DNA of 64,000 nucleotides from Neorhizobium sp. NCHU2750 (GTDB lineage Bacteria; Pseudomonadota; Alphaproteobacteria; Rhizobiales; Rhizobiaceae): positions 316,326 to 380,325 of the forward strand of contig NZ_CP030830.1 in the NCBI RefSeq assembly GCF_003597675.1, written 5' to 3'. Below the pieces are notes generated by a model. It saw only the letters and a list, made by a program, of their open reading frames with translations. It was not told the origin of the DNA and did no database searches. Positions within the stretch are counted from its first letter, which is position 1, and each line of letters begins with the position of its first letter. This document shows positions 26,186 to 36,069 of this stretch, in pieces. A program made the translations under genes and the position numbers.

Positions 26186-28102
26186 CTAAGCGTTGTCACG
26201 TACCCGATCTTTGATGACGCAGGACTTCATGTCTACCCGGCGAAACCAGATCGCACGCCCGCAACGCAGCGGCGCGTTGCCGGCCGTGAAGACGATCTGT
26301 TCGTCGGCGCGCATGCGCAGCACCTCATGCGGCTGGATCAGCGGCCTCGACGCCAGTTGCTTGGATCGCGTGCGCGAGGATCCGCGCGCCTGGAAACTGC
26401 GACTGACCTGATCGATCTCGACCGTGGTCGTCCCGCAGCGCCGTGAGATATAGTCAGCGGTCTCCGGATCGTTGATGGCAGCGAACGAGATCCAGCTTGC
26501 GCTCTCAAACCATTTGCTCGAAGCGTCCCGTCCGCCATAGGTCTCGCGCATCTGGCCGATAGACTGATAGATCATCGTCAGCGTGATCCCGTACTTGCGG
26601 CCGGCATCCCTCGCCGTCTCCAGAATTCGCATGTAGCCGAGCCGTGCCACCTCATCGAGGAGGAAGAGCGCCCTGCCCTGCATCGCACCATCCCGATTGT
26701 AGATTGCGTTCAGAAACGAGCCGATGATGACGCGCGCCAGGCCGGCATGCGTCTCCAGGGTTTTCAGGTCGATATTGATGAAGACGTCGGTCTTTCCGGC
26801 GGCGATGTCGTCGGTCGAGAAGCTCGATCCCGACACGAGCGCCGCATAGTTCGTATAGGAGAGCCAATGGGTTTCCTTGATGGCATTGGCATAGACGCCG
26901 GAGAAGGTTTCCGGCGTCATGTTGACAAAGGCGGCGACGTTTTCTTTCACAAAGTCGGAGCCGGAATTGTCGTATATGTCCTGCAGGCGCTGGCGCAGTT
27001 TCGGCTCGGGCTCCGAGAGGTTGGCCCGCACCTGGCGAAGGGTTTGGTCCTTCGGGTCCGTATGACCAGACAGGCAGACATCCGCGATCATCGCCGTCAG
27101 CAACTGCAGGCCGGAGGCGCGGAAGAAATCATCGCGGACGCCGCTTGCCCTTCCGCTCTCGCTCATGATCCAGGATGCGACCGAGGCGATATCCTCCTCC
27201 TTCGTTCGGCCATGCTTGCCGATCCAGTCAAGCACGTTCATGCCGGTGCCCGGCCGCTTCGGGTCAAGCACATGGACATCGCGCGCAGCCTTATGACGAT
27301 GCTCCATCACCATCGGCGCCACTTCGTTGGAAGGATCCAGGACGATGAGCGTCCCGCCCCATTTGAGCGCCGTCGGCACGGTCACTGAGGTCGTCTTGAA
27401 GCCGCCGGAGCCGGCAAAGACGATGCCATGCGACGAGCCGAACGAGCCGTTGAAGCAGAGCAGCGGCGCCTTGCCACCCCTGCCCCAGCTATCCGGCTGA
27501 TCGGCTCGGAACGAGACCGTTGCCGTGCTGTCACGATCGACACGATAGCCCTCGCCAACAACGATGCCGCCGGCCTCTCCGAAGAGCTTCATCGCCTCCG
27601 GCATTTTCATCCAATCGGCTTCGCCGTGGATCGCACGCTTGCCGCGGATGCGTTTGGGCTCGGCTGAGGCAAAGGCTGCATTGCCGGAGATCGCAACCCG
27701 CAGCGCAAAGCACGTTGCCATCAGTGCCAGCGCGGCACCGATCATTGTCGCCGGATCGAGATAGGACAAAACCGATTGGCCAGCCGGAACATTGTCCTTC
27801 AACGACAGGAGCCGAATGAATTCTCTCCCGCATGCAATCACGATCGTGATGATGCCGCCCGCGAACACCCCCCATCCGGCGAACCGAATGCTCCGGGAGC
27901 CTGCGCTCGCAAACAGAAAGACGATCCCGGCGCCCGCAGCCAGAACATAGGGAGCGGCAATGCCGGCACGGCCCAGCATCAGGCGGGCCCTGTCGCTTTT
28001 TCCGATCGCCGCAAGCGCGTGCTCGAACCCCGACAGGCCGATGGTGATCGCCGCCATCAGCGCGATTGGAGCGGCGAACATCATGACCTTACTAGCTGTC
28101 AT
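26186..28102 (-). CDS. traG: TraG coupling protein (VirD4-type ATPase)
   Basis: 638 residues with several hydrophobic N-terminal spans (about 5-140) that anchor it in the inner membrane. The motor domain has Walker [10 protein letters not shown] at 231-239 and Walker [15 protein letters not shown] near 475-488. TraG links the relaxase-DNA complex to the Trb channel. The start overlaps the end of traD by 11 bases, and order and orientation match the Ti-plasmid traC-traD-traG operon. The protein length and motifs look complete. Confidence 0.95.
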   Translation of the reverse strand: MTASKVMMFAAPIALMAAITIGLSGFEHALAAIGKSDRARLMLGRAGIAAPYVLAAGAGIVFLFASAGSRSIRFAGWGVFAGGIITIVIACGREFIRLLSLKDNVPAGQSVLSYLDPATMIGAALALMATCFALRVAISGNAAFASAEPKRIRGKRAIHGEADWMKMPEAMKLFGEAGGIVVGEGYRVDRDSTATVSFRADQPDSWGRGGKAPLLCFNGSFGSSHGIVFAGSGGFKTTSVTVPTALKWGGTLIVLDPSNEVAPMVMEHRHKAARDVHVLDPKRPGTGMNVLDWIGKHGRTKEEDIASVASWIMSESGRASGVRDDFFRASGLQLLTAMIADVCLSGHTDPKDQTLRQVRANLSEPEPKLRQRLQDIYDNSGSDFVKENVAAFVNMTPETFSGVYANAIKETHWLSYTNYAALVSGSSFSTDDIAAGKTDVFINIDLKTLETHAGLARVIIGSFLNAIYNRDGAMQGRALFLLDEVARLGYMRILETARDAGRKYGITLTMIYQSIGQMRETYGGRDASSKWFESASWISFAAINDPETADYISRRCGTTTVEIDQVSRSFQARGSSRTRSKQLASRPLIQPHEVLRMRADEQIVFTAGNAPLRCGRAIWFRRVDMKSCVIKDRVRDNA

Positions 28103-28304
28103 CGCCGAACGCCTCCGCTCCGATGGCTGTCAGCCGCTTCCGCTCTTCCGCATCCGCTTTCAGGCGGCGGCTGAGGTCGACAAGGGCGCCAAGTAAGAGC
28201 GCACGCTTCTCGTAGCGCAAACCGGCTTTGACGATCAGGCCACCCAGCTCAATTTTCTCACGCGTGGCCTTTTTACGGGCCTCGGATGTCGTCAATCGTG
28301 CCAT
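28092..28304 (-). CDS. traD: TraD conjugation protein
   Basis: 70 residues from [29 protein letters not shown], which matches the small TraD of Agrobacterium Ti plasmids. The protein is highly charged and helical. Its role in DNA processing is accessory and incompletely known. An in-frame extension of 20 residues exists but lies inside the traC coding end. It sits between traC and traG in the conserved order. Confidence 0.9.
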   Translation of the reverse strand: MARLTTSEARKKATREKIELGGLIVKAGLRYEKRALLLGALVDLSRRLKADAEERKRLTAIGAEAFGDDS

Positions 28305-28308
28305 CCGT

Positions 28309-28572
28309 TCAAGCCTCAGGAGACTGGCCCGCAGCCTCGCCAGTGCCGAGTGTCGCCGTCGCAAATGGGGTGGCTGCTTTGCTGCCGTTTCGAAACCGGG
28401 TTGCGATCTCCTCGAAGGCCGATTGCAGCGCGTTGGGCTCGACCTCGAAATCGCCGAGACCCGCCTTTAGCGCGATACGGCCAATGCGTTCTGCGTCTCG
28501 GGTTTCGGCATGCCTGAGCTCCTCTTGAAGGCGGGCGAGCTCGTCGCGCAGTTTGGCGGTTGGTTTTCTCAT
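28309..28572 (-). CDS. traC: TraC relaxosome accessory protein
   Basis: 87 residues. It closely resembles Ti-plasmid TraC, with [20 protein letters not shown] forming a coiled coil at the start and [17 protein letters not shown] following. TraC is needed with TraA for oriT processing. It is the first gene of the leftward traCDG operon, next to the oriT region, and ends 4 bases before traD. Confidence 0.92.
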   Translation of the reverse strand: MRKPTAKLRDELARLQEELRHAETRDAERIGRIALKAGLGDFEVEPNALQSAFEEIATRFRNGSKAATPFATATLGTGEAAGQSPEA

Positions 28573-28827
28573 GATTGCAAGTCTCCGATATTCCTGCTCG
28601 AGGAGGTCGAGGTCTCAAAGGTTCTTCGATTTCCTTCCGAGCGAAAGGTGCAAATCTGCACCTCGCCAAAGCGCCAGCTTTTGGCGAATGATCCCGCCGG
28701 TTCGAAGAAGCGGATTCAAGGGCGCAATTATACGTCGCTGGCACGACGTGTTGCTAAGAGCACCCTGGCGGGGCCGAGACCTCCTTCGAACGCATTGAAT
28801 TTGTTCGATTTCAGGAGCTGGTATCTC
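28573..28827. promoter_or_regulatory. oriT and divergent tra promoter region
   Basis: This 255-base region separates divergent traC and traA, the place of oriT in Ti-type plasmids. At about 28721-28749 it has GGCGCAATTATACGTCGCTGG followed by a short stem ACGTCG-ctggca-CGACGT (28732-28749), which resembles the conserved nic region of Agrobacterium repABC plasmids. The tra box at 28646-28663 lies within it. The exact nick base cannot be read from the sequence alone. Confidence 0.75.
28646..28663. promoter_or_regulatory. tra box (TraR-binding palindrome), traA/traC side
   Basis: AGGTGCAAATCTGCACCT is an 18-base near-perfect dyad that matches the known TraR box (ATGTGCAGATCTGCACAT) in its core GTGCA-N6-ish-TGCAC arrangement, and matches the tra box in front of trbB except at one central position. 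It is well placed to activate both traCDG and traAFBH. Confidence 0.8.
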
Positions 28828-31800
28828 GTGGCCGTCCCGCATTTCTCAGTCAGCATCGTTGCCCGTGGCTCCGGCCGCAGCGCCGTGCTGTCGGCGGCCT
28901 ACCGTCACTGCGCCAAGATGGAATACGAGCGGGAAGCAAGAACCATCGACTACACCCGAAAGCAGGGTCTGCTTCACGAAGAGTTCGCCATCCCCGAGAA
29001 CGCGCCGGAATGGATCCGGGCGATGATCGCCGATCGGTCCGTGTCCGGTGCGTCGGAGGCGTTCTGGAACAGGGTCGAGGCCTTCGAGAAACGATCCGAT
29101 GCCCAGCTCGCCAAGGATGTCACCATCGCCTTGCCGATCGAGCTGTCCGCCGAGCAGAACATCGCGCTCGTCCGGGATTTCGTCAGCCGGCACATCACCG
29201 CTGAAGGAATGGTCGCCGACTGGGTCTATCACGACGTCCCAGGCAATCCGCATGTCCATCTGATGATGACGCTGCGCCCCCTGACCGAGGACGGTTTCGG
29301 CTCCAAGAAGGTCGCGGTCATGGGGCCGGATGGAAACCCGATGCGGAACGATGCTGGCAAGATCGTCTATGAGCTCTGGGCCGGCGGCACCGACGATTTC
29401 AACGCCTTCCGGGACGGCTGGTTCGCCTGCCAGAACCGGCACCTGGCTCGCGCTGGTCTCGATGTCCGTGTCGATGGCCGCTCCTTCGAAAAGCAAGGAA
29501 TCGAGCTGACGCCGACCATTCATCTCGGCGTCGGGACCAAAGCGATCGAGCGGAAGGCAGAGGTGCGCAAACCGGGGGAACGCGAGCAGGAGATTTCGCT
29601 CGAGCGGTTAGCGCTCCAGGAAGAGCGACGCTCCGAGAATGCCCGCCGTATCACGAACAATCCCGAGATCGTCCTCGACCTGATCACGCGGGAGAAAAGC
29701 GTCTTCGATGAGCGCGATGTGGCCAAGATCCTGCATCGCTATATCGACGATGCAGTCCTGTTCCAGAGCCTGATGGCGCGCATCCTGCAAAGCCCGCAGA
29801 CGCTGCGTCTCGACTGCGAACGGATCGACTTCACCACGGGTACCAAGGCACCAGCCAAGTACACCACGCGCGAGCTGATCCGGCTCGAAGCCGAGATGGC
29901 CAATCGCGCCATCTGGCTATCGCAGCGCACCTCTCACAGGGTCGATGCGACGGTCCTCGATACCGTCTTCTCGCGTCATTCCCGATTGTCGGATGAGCAG
30001 CGAACGGCGATCGAGCATGTCGTGGGATCCGAGCGGATCACCGCAGTCATCGGTCGTGCCGGGGCCGGCAAGACGACGATGATGAAGGCCGCCCGCGAGG
30101 CATGGGAAGCGGCGGGTTATCGGGTCGTCGGGAGTGCCCTTGCCGGCAAGGCGGCCGAGGGTCTCGCGAAGGAAGCCGGTATCGCTTCGCGGACGCTTTC
30201 ATCGTGGGAGCTTCGATGGAGCCAGGGTCGAAACCACCTCGATTATAAGACAGTTATTGTGCTCGACGAGGCCGGTATGGTCTCGTCCAGACAGATGGCG
30301 CTGCTGGTCGAAACAGCTACAAAGGCGGGCGCCAAACTCGTGCTGGTCGGCGATCCGGAACAGCTCCAGCCGATCGAAGCGGGTGCCGCCTTCCGCGCGA
30401 TTTCCGATCGCATCGGTTATGCCGAACTGGAAACAATCTACCGCCAGCGCGACCAGTGGATGCGTGATGCCTCCCTCGATCTCGCGCGTGGCCGTATCGG
30501 AAAAGCCATCGCCGCCTACGAAAACCACGGCAGGATGATCGGCGCGAAGCTGAAGACGGATGCGGTCCAAAACCTCATTGCCGATTGGGACCGCGATTAC
30601 GATCCGGCGAAGTCGTCATTGATCCTCGCTCACCTGCGCCGTGATGTCCGCATGCTCAACGAACTCGCGCGCGCAAAGCTCGTCGAGCGGGGCTTGGTCG
30701 ATGAAGGGTCGGCCTTCAAAACCGCCGACGGCGTCAGGATGTTTGCAGCCGGCGACCAGATCGTCTTTCTCAAGAACGAGGGATCGCTTGGGGTCAAGAA
30801 CGGCATGCTGGCCAAGGTGGTCGAAGCCGCCCCCGGCCGCCTGACCGCCGTGCTCGGTGAGGGTGCTGACGCCAAGCGCGTTACGGTCGAACAGCGCTTC
30901 TATAACAATGTCGATCATGGTTATGCGACGACCGTTCATAAGAGCCAGGGGGCGACCGTCGATCAGGTGAAGGTGCTCGCTTCCCTGTCGCTGGACCGCC
31001 ACCTTACCTATGTCGCCATGACCCGTCATCGCGAGGATCTCGGCGTCTATTACGGCACCCGTTCCTTTGCCAAGGCCGGCGGGTTGGTCGAGCTTCTATC
31101 ACGCAAGAATTCCAAGGAAACGACGCTCGATTACGCGGGCGGATCGCTCTACCGCCAGGCGCTCCGCTTCGCCGAGGCGCGGGGTCTCCACCTCGTGAAT
31201 GTCGCCAGAACCGTCGCCCGGGATCGGCTGGAATGGACGGTGCGGCAGAAGCAGCGGCTGGTCGATCTCGCAGGCCGCCTCGCCGCCATCGGAGCCCGCA
31301 TCGGTCTCTCCTCATCGCAGCCCCATTCGTCCACGCAATCCACCGCAAAGGATGCAAAGCCCATGGTCGCAGGTATCACGACTTTCCCGAAATCGATCGA
31401 CCAGGCGGTCGAGGACAAGCTGTCCGCCGATCCCGGTTTGAAGAAGCAATGGGACGATGTCTCGACCCGCTTCCATCTCGTCTATGCCGATCCACAATCG
31501 GCCTTCAAGGCGGTCAATGTGGACGCCATGCTGGCGGACAAGTCCGCTGCTGCCAACACCTTGTTCAAGGTCGCGAATGACCCGGAAAGCTTTGGAGCCT
31601 TGAAGGGCAAGACCGGGATCTTTGCCGGCAAGGCAGACAAGCAGGATCGCGACACCGCAATCCTTAACGTGCCCGCTCTGGCCCGCAATCTCGAACAATA
31701 TCTCAAGGCCCGCGCCGAGGCCGAGCACAAGCACGAGGCCGAGGAGCGTGGGGTCCGCGCGAAGCTCTCGATCGACATCCCGGCACTCTCGGCCAATGCG

Positions 31801-32154
31801 AAGACCGTCCTCGAGCGGGTCCGCGATGCCATCGATCGCAACGACCTGCCATCAGGGCTGGAATGTGCGCTCGCCGACAAGATGGTGAAGGCCGAATTGG
31901 AGGGGTTTGCCCGCGCCGTTTCGGAGCGGTTCGGCGAGCGGACGCTCCTCGGCATCGCCGCCAAGACGGCAGATGGAGAGGCGTTCCAACGCGCGACAGC
32001 AAGCATGGCGCCCGGCCAGAGAGCGGAGGTCAAGGCAGCCTGGGATCAGATGCGGACGGTCCAGCAGCTCTCCGCACATGAACGCTCAGTGACCGCGTTG
32101 AAGCAGGCCGAGACGATGCGGCAGACAAAGAACCAGGGGCTTACACTGAAATGA
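28828..32154 (+). CDS. traA: TraA relaxase-helicase
   Basis: 1108 residues from a GTG codon preceded by CAGGAGCTGGTATCTC. An upstream in-frame ATG at 28510 would run through oriT and the tra box and is rejected. The relaxase domain has Tyr25 in AAYRHC, as the likely nucleophile, and the metal triad H135, H142 and H144 (YHDVPGNPHVHLM). The helicase half has Walker A GRAGAGKTT near 410 and Walker B VIVLDEAGM near 477. TraA nicks oriT and unwinds the transferred strand. The length and whole layout match Ti-plasmid TraA. It overlaps traF by ATGA. Confidence 0.95.
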   Translation: MAVPHFSVSIVARGSGRSAVLSAAYRHCAKMEYEREARTIDYTRKQGLLHEEFAIPENAPEWIRAMIADRSVSGASEAFWNRVEAFEKRSDAQLAKDVTIALPIELSAEQNIALVRDFVSRHITAEGMVADWVYHDVPGNPHVHLMMTLRPLTEDGFGSKKVAVMGPDGNPMRNDAGKIVYELWAGGTDDFNAFRDGWFACQNRHLARAGLDVRVDGRSFEKQGIELTPTIHLGVGTKAIERKAEVRKPGEREQEISLERLALQEERRSENARRITNNPEIVLDLITREKSVFDERDVAKILHRYIDDAVLFQSLMARILQSPQTLRLDCERIDFTTGTKAPAKYTTRELIRLEAEMANRAIWLSQRTSHRVDATVLDTVFSRHSRLSDEQRTAIEHVVGSERITAVIGRAGAGKTTMMKAAREAWEAAGYRVVGSALAGKAAEGLAKEAGIASRTLSSWELRWSQGRNHLDYKTVIVLDEAGMVSSRQMALLVETATKAGAKLVLVGDPEQLQPIEAGAAFRAISDRIGYAELETIYRQRDQWMRDASLDLARGRIGKAIAAYENHGRMIGAKLKTDAVQNLIADWDRDYDPAKSSLILAHLRRDVRMLNELARAKLVERGLVDEGSAFKTADGVRMFAAGDQIVFLKNEGSLGVKNGMLAKVVEAAPGRLTAVLGEGADAKRVTVEQRFYNNVDHGYATTVHKSQGATVDQVKVLASLSLDRHLTYVAMTRHREDLGVYYGTRSFAKAGGLVELLSRKNSKETTLDYAGGSLYRQALRFAEARGLHLVNVARTVARDRLEWTVRQKQRLVDLAGRLAAIGARIGLSSSQPHSSTQSTAKDAKPMVAGITTFPKSIDQAVEDKLSADPGLKKQWDDVSTRFHLVYADPQSAFKAVNVDAMLADKSAAANTLFKVANDPESFGALKGKTGIFAGKADKQDRDTAILNVPALARNLEQYLKARAEAEHKHEAEERGVRAKLSIDIPALSANAKTVLERVRDAIDRNDLPSGLECALADKMVKAELEGFARAVSERFGERTLLGIAAKTADGEAFQRATASMAPGQRAEVKAAWDQMRTVQQLSAHERSVTALKQAETMRQTKNQGLTLK

Positions 32155-32717
32155 ACCCTGCTCCCTCGGATGCCCGAAAAATCACACGCCGATCGCGCGG
32201 TCCGGCGCGGATATTGACGGCGGCAGCGATCGTCGGTGCCGGCACTTTCCTGGCTGGCCTTTACGGCGGATTGCGGATCAACACGACCGCAAGCGAACCA
32301 CTGGGCATTTGGCGGATCATGCCGCTCGACCGGCCAGCCGCGAGAGGCGATCTCGTCTTTGTCTGCTTGCCGGAAAATGCCGACAGCGCGGTCGGGAAAT
32401 CGCGGGGTTATCTACGGCCTGGATTGTGCCCGGACGGAGTTGGCCCGTTGATCAAAACGGTCGTGGCGGTCGCAGGCGAAAAGATCACCGTGGGCGGTTC
32501 CGTCACCATCGATGGGATCGCGCTCGCCGACTCCCGTGTCGTCGAAATTGATGGCAGGGGCCGACCGCTTGTCCCCTACGCAGGCGGTGTCGTCCCTTAC
32601 GGTCAGGTGTTCCTGCACTCGCCCTTCGCCGGCTCATGGGACAGTCGATATTTTGGCCCGCTCCCCGCATCGGGGATCCTCGGTCTCGCCCGCGAGGTGC
32701 TGACCTATGATCCGTGA
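32151..32717 (+). CDS. traF: TraF signal-peptidase-like protein
   Basis: 188 residues with one hydrophobic N-terminal span (about 20-42). The S26 peptidase residues are Ser49 in TTASEPLGIWR and Lys102 in PLIKTVV. In RP4 the TraF homologue cyclises the pilin, and this Ti-type protein probably processes TrbC. It overlaps traA by 4 bases and traB by 11 bases. Confidence 0.93.
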   Translation: MNPAPSDARKITRRSRGPARILTAAAIVGAGTFLAGLYGGLRINTTASEPLGIWRIMPLDRPAARGDLVFVCLPENADSAVGKSRGYLRPGLCPDGVGPLIKTVVAVAGEKITVGGSVTIDGIALADSRVVEIDGRGRPLVPYAGGVVPYGQVFLHSPFAGSWDSRYFGPLPASGILGLAREVLTYDP

Positions 32718-33873
32718 TCTCGCGCTGCCTATCACCCTTATCGGCGCCTCGGCGCTGGTAGGCTATGTCGGCTGGAGCGGAAGCGCCCTGACACTGCCCG
32801 TCAGCGTCGCCTTCCCCATTCTCTGGTCGTTATCGTCGAGCCGTCGGACGGCTGCTACGGTCTCAGCCGCCTACTTTCTCGCAGCGTCACGAGGATTGCC
32901 GCAAGGGGTCTCGGCTTTCTATCAGTCGGACATTCTACCCGGTATGGTGCTGTGGCTCGTTGCATCGCTCGGCTTCGTTCTGGTTCATACGGCCCTTTGG
33001 ACGCACAAACTCGGATGGGCGCGGCCTATCCGCTATGTCCTGGCGATGGTGACCATGGCGGTGCCGCCCTTCGGCATTCTCGGCTGGGCCCATCCAATCA
33101 CCGCAGCCGGCATTCTCTTTCCGGGATGGGGCTGGATTGGCCTCATCCTGATGGCAGCCGGCCTTGCGGCCTTGACGACCCGATACCGGCCGGCTGCAGC
33201 CATAGCCTTTGGTGGCCTATGGCTCTCGTCCGCCGCGTGCTGGACGTCGACAAACCTAGATCGAGACTGGCAGGGTGTCGACCTACAATTCGGCAGCAGC
33301 CTCGGTCGGGATGTGTCGCTTGCGCGCTATCATGCACTCGATTTGAACATTTCGGCGCAGCGGCACGCGGGCATATCGGTGATCGTCCTGCCAGAGAGCG
33401 CACTGGGCTTCTGGACGCCGACCACCGAACGATGGTGGATCGAGCAGCTGAAGGGCGCCGGGGTCTCTCTGGTCGCCGGCGCCGCCGTGGTGACCGACAC
33501 GGGCTATGACAACGTGCTCATTCGCGTGACGCCTGCGGGCGGCGAGGTCGTCTATCGCGAGCGCATGCCGGTGCCCGGATCGATGTGGCAGCCATGGTCT
33601 CAGTTTACAGGCAGTGCAGGCGGTGCGCGGGCGCAGTTCTTCGCAAATCCGACCATCGACATGGATGGGCGCCGCGCCGCGCCGCTGATCTGCTACGAGC
33701 AGTTGCTCGTCTGGCCGATCCTTCAGTCGATGCTGTTCGATCCGGACGTGATCGTCGCCGTCGGCAATGGCTGGTGGACGGCTGGCACCTCCATCATCGC
33801 CATTCAGCGCGCGAGCGTCGAAGCCTGGGCCCGCCTCTTCGACAAACCCCTGGTGATGTCCTTCAATACCTGA
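32707..33873 (+). CDS. traB: TraB conjugal transfer protein (nitrilase/CN-hydrolase fold)
   Basis: 388 residues. The first 180 are hydrophobic with several spans and the rest is a nitrilase-like domain: the glutamate is in VIVLPESALGFW and the cysteine is in APLICYEQLLVWP. The lysine position of the usual triad is not obvious: the corresponding stretch reads YRERMPVPG, without a lysine. This is TraB of Ti-type plasmids, resembling apolipoprotein N-acyltransferase in outline. It is needed for efficient transfer, with its reaction unproved. It starts inside the end of traF. Confidence 0.9.
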   Translation: MIRDLALPITLIGASALVGYVGWSGSALTLPVSVAFPILWSLSSSRRTAATVSAAYFLAASRGLPQGVSAFYQSDILPGMVLWLVASLGFVLVHTALWTHKLGWARPIRYVLAMVTMAVPPFGILGWAHPITAAGILFPGWGWIGLILMAAGLAALTTRYRPAAAIAFGGLWLSSAACWTSTNLDRDWQGVDLQFGSSLGRDVSLARYHALDLNISAQRHAGISVIVLPESALGFWTPTTERWWIEQLKGAGVSLVAGAAVVTDTGYDNVLIRVTPAGGEVVYRERMPVPGSMWQPWSQFTGSAGGARAQFFANPTIDMDGRRAAPLICYEQLLVWPILQSMLFDPDVIVAVGNGWWTAGTSIIAIQRASVEAWARLFDKPLVMSFNT

Positions 33874-33886
33874 CGCGGAGACCCTC

Positions 33887-34558
33887 ATGGATGCTGAGCT
33901 GCTGAAAGAATGCACCGATCCCTCACTCAAGCCGGCAGTGATCGAGCAGTTCATCGATCAGGCCGGATCGGCTGATCCTCTGGCGATCAGCGTGACGTCC
34001 GATGGCCGGCGCGTTCTCGTTCCGCGGCCACGATCGCCCGAGGAAGCCATGGCAATTGTCCGTGACTATGTCGGCAAGGCAGTCGTCCGCGTCGGGATCA
34101 CCCAATATCCAGCAGGTGTCGGCGTGAAGGATGTCTCGGAAATCGATGATGGTCTCGTCGAACGCTGCTCGAACCTTCGCAATGGCACGGCCATGCTCGC
34201 CAAGATCATGCGGATTATCGCGCGATGGTATGGGGACCCCAGGGAGGACGACAAGCTGCCGCAGATCTTCGACGATGCAGTCGTAGCCTGGCAGACAGGG
34301 GAGTTTCAGGGGATTGGGGTGTTTCAGGCGGAGGATCCGCAGCCGGTCAAGATGCAGCGAATGGAGCAGGTCGTTCCAGATGGCCAGAAGGTTGTGGGGA
34401 ATGAAGAAGACAGCGTCGGCGAAATCGCCCCGATAGCGAGCGCACCGTCACCATCTCAGCCGGAAATTCGGGATGCCAGTAGCATGGCCCCAGACAAGGC
34501 AGGCATACGGATCGATCTCACGCGGATCGGGGGGCGTGGTTCGTCGGAAAGTCGATGA
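33887..34558 (+). CDS. traH: TraH conjugal transfer protein
   Basis: 223 residues. It matches Ti-plasmid TraH along most of its length, including DPSLKPAVIEQFIDQAGSADPLA near the start and PDKAGIRIDLTRIGG near the end. It has no signal peptide or catalytic motif; the role is unknown. It is the last gene of traAFBH and its 3' end overlaps the tail of the leftward Fic pseudogene by 41 bases. Confidence 0.9.
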   Translation: MDAELLKECTDPSLKPAVIEQFIDQAGSADPLAISVTSDGRRVLVPRPRSPEEAMAIVRDYVGKAVVRVGITQYPAGVGVKDVSEIDDGLVERCSNLRNGTAMLAKIMRIIARWYGDPREDDKLPQIFDDAVVAWQTGEFQGIGVFQAEDPQPVKMQRMEQVVPDGQKVVGNEEDSVGEIAPIASAPSPSQPEIRDASSMAPDKAGIRIDLTRIGGRGSSESR

Positions 34559-35651
34559 CCAGCTCATAGGCCGTGCAGCGGCCGCCAGCCTCCCCCTTGC
34601 GTAGGATTCCCTTTGCCAAAAGGTCGGCAATATCGCGAGACGCAGTATCCTGGGATGCGTTTGTCAGCTTCGCCCATTTCGTCGATGTGAGCTTGCCTTC
34701 GAAACCTCCTTCCAGCAGTCGATTGAGGACTTTCGCCTGCCGATGATTGAGATCCCGTGTTGCATGGGTGTGTCAGAAGTCATTCTTGAGCATGACGTTG
34801 TCGAGGGTCGACAACGCGTCGCCGACGGCATTGCCGAGGCGATCGATGAACCACTGGATCCACGTTGTAATATCGATAGCATCCTTAGCGGTGACCGATT
34901 GCAGTACTTCATAATAGCCGCTGCGGGACCTCTCGATGGCGGCCGACATGGAGTAAAGCCTCTGTGCACCGCCGCCACTGCGGGCGAGCGTCATGTCCGC
35001 GATCGCACGGGTTATGCGGCCGTAGCCGTCGCCAAACGGATGAATGGCGACGAACCAGAGGTGGGCGATGGCTCCCTTGACCAGAGGGTCAAGATCTTGC
35101 GATCCGTTGAACCATTCGAGGAAGGCTGACATCTCTGCGTCCAGGTGCTCAGCGGGCGGAGCCACATAGTGGACCTTCTCGTGCCCAAATGCGCCCGAGA
35201 CGATTTCCATGCGGCCACCGGCATCATCGCGCCAATCCCCGACCCGAAGCCTATGGCCCCATTCGTCGCGTCCGGTTAGAAACAGGGCAGAATGCCATTG
35301 AAACAGCCGTTCCGCCGTCAGCGGTTCGAAGCAATTGATTGTGGCGTCGAGCGCAATTGGACGATGCCTTCGATCGAGCGGTTTGGTGTCACGTAACCAT
35401 CGATATCGATGCCGAGCCGCCTTGCCAGCGATGACCGGACCTGCTGTTCATCCAACTGTTCCCCTTCAATCGCCGATGACTTGACGACATCGTTGGTCAA
35501 CGCCTGCAGGAACGTTGTCTCGCGAATGCGCAATCCAAGGCCCTCAACGCGGCCGACCCTGATCGAGGCGAACGGCCGCAAGCCGGGCCGAGAACTGCTC
35601 GATCTTCCAACTGAATGTCGGCCAACCCGGAGATCGCCATATAGAGGTCAT
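34518..35651 (-). pseudogene. Fic-family (DUF4172-Fic-wHTH) gene, inactivated
   Basis: The parts of an approximately 375-residue Fic protein lie in order on the minus strand. The start has IWRSPGWPTFSW, the classic DUF4172 opening. The next segment is ETTFLQALTNDVVKSSAIEG, followed after a frame change by a Fic core HPFGDGYGR, and finally a wHTH segment with NRLLEGGFEGKLTSTKW. There are two frame changes (near 35560 and 35350) and a TGA near 34770 where relatives have a tryptophan. The Fic motif also has Tyr where Asn is usual (HPFxxGNGR). It is a decayed AMPylase-type gene. Confidence 0.85.
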
Positions 35652-36069
35652 GCCCGGCAATGAGCCTGACATGCCGGGAATAGCAATGTTTATTTCCGCA
35701 AATATGCGGAGATAATGGGCTCCAATCTCCGCAACATTAATATCAATGAAGCAAGGAAGGCCCAAGCATTCGTGGCGAGGCCAGAAAGACCATCTCCTCG
35801 ATCATCCGCTCCAGCGCGAACAGACCAAAGCCCGGCGGAATGGAGCTTAGGCAGAATAGCGCCGAGCATTTTCGCCAAGCCAGACAGAGCGCGTGCTCCC
35901 ATTTCACAAACACTTATCACTGCTCTCACATCCGTGGGCACATGAACGAAAAGAGCGACGAAAGATACGGTCCCGTGAACACGCATGACCAAAGGACCGG
36001 AATGTTGAGGCGGCATAGAACAGGATCGTCGATCAGCTCGAAAGTCCATGCCACCAGGATTGATGGATC
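35652..36069. other. Intergenic region
   Basis: About 420 bases between the Fic pseudogene start and the stop of the amino-acid binding-protein gene. No supported gene is visible. The promoter of the dead Fic gene would lie near its left end. Confidence 0.4.

Noticed and set aside
26747..27388. A 213-codon frame opposite traG
   Set aside because: traG is unmistakable here and the antisense frame has no recognisable sequence.
28510..28827. Upstream in-frame extension of traA
   Set aside because: It would run through oriT and the tra box; the GTG at 28828 has a ribosome site and matches the conserved TraA start.
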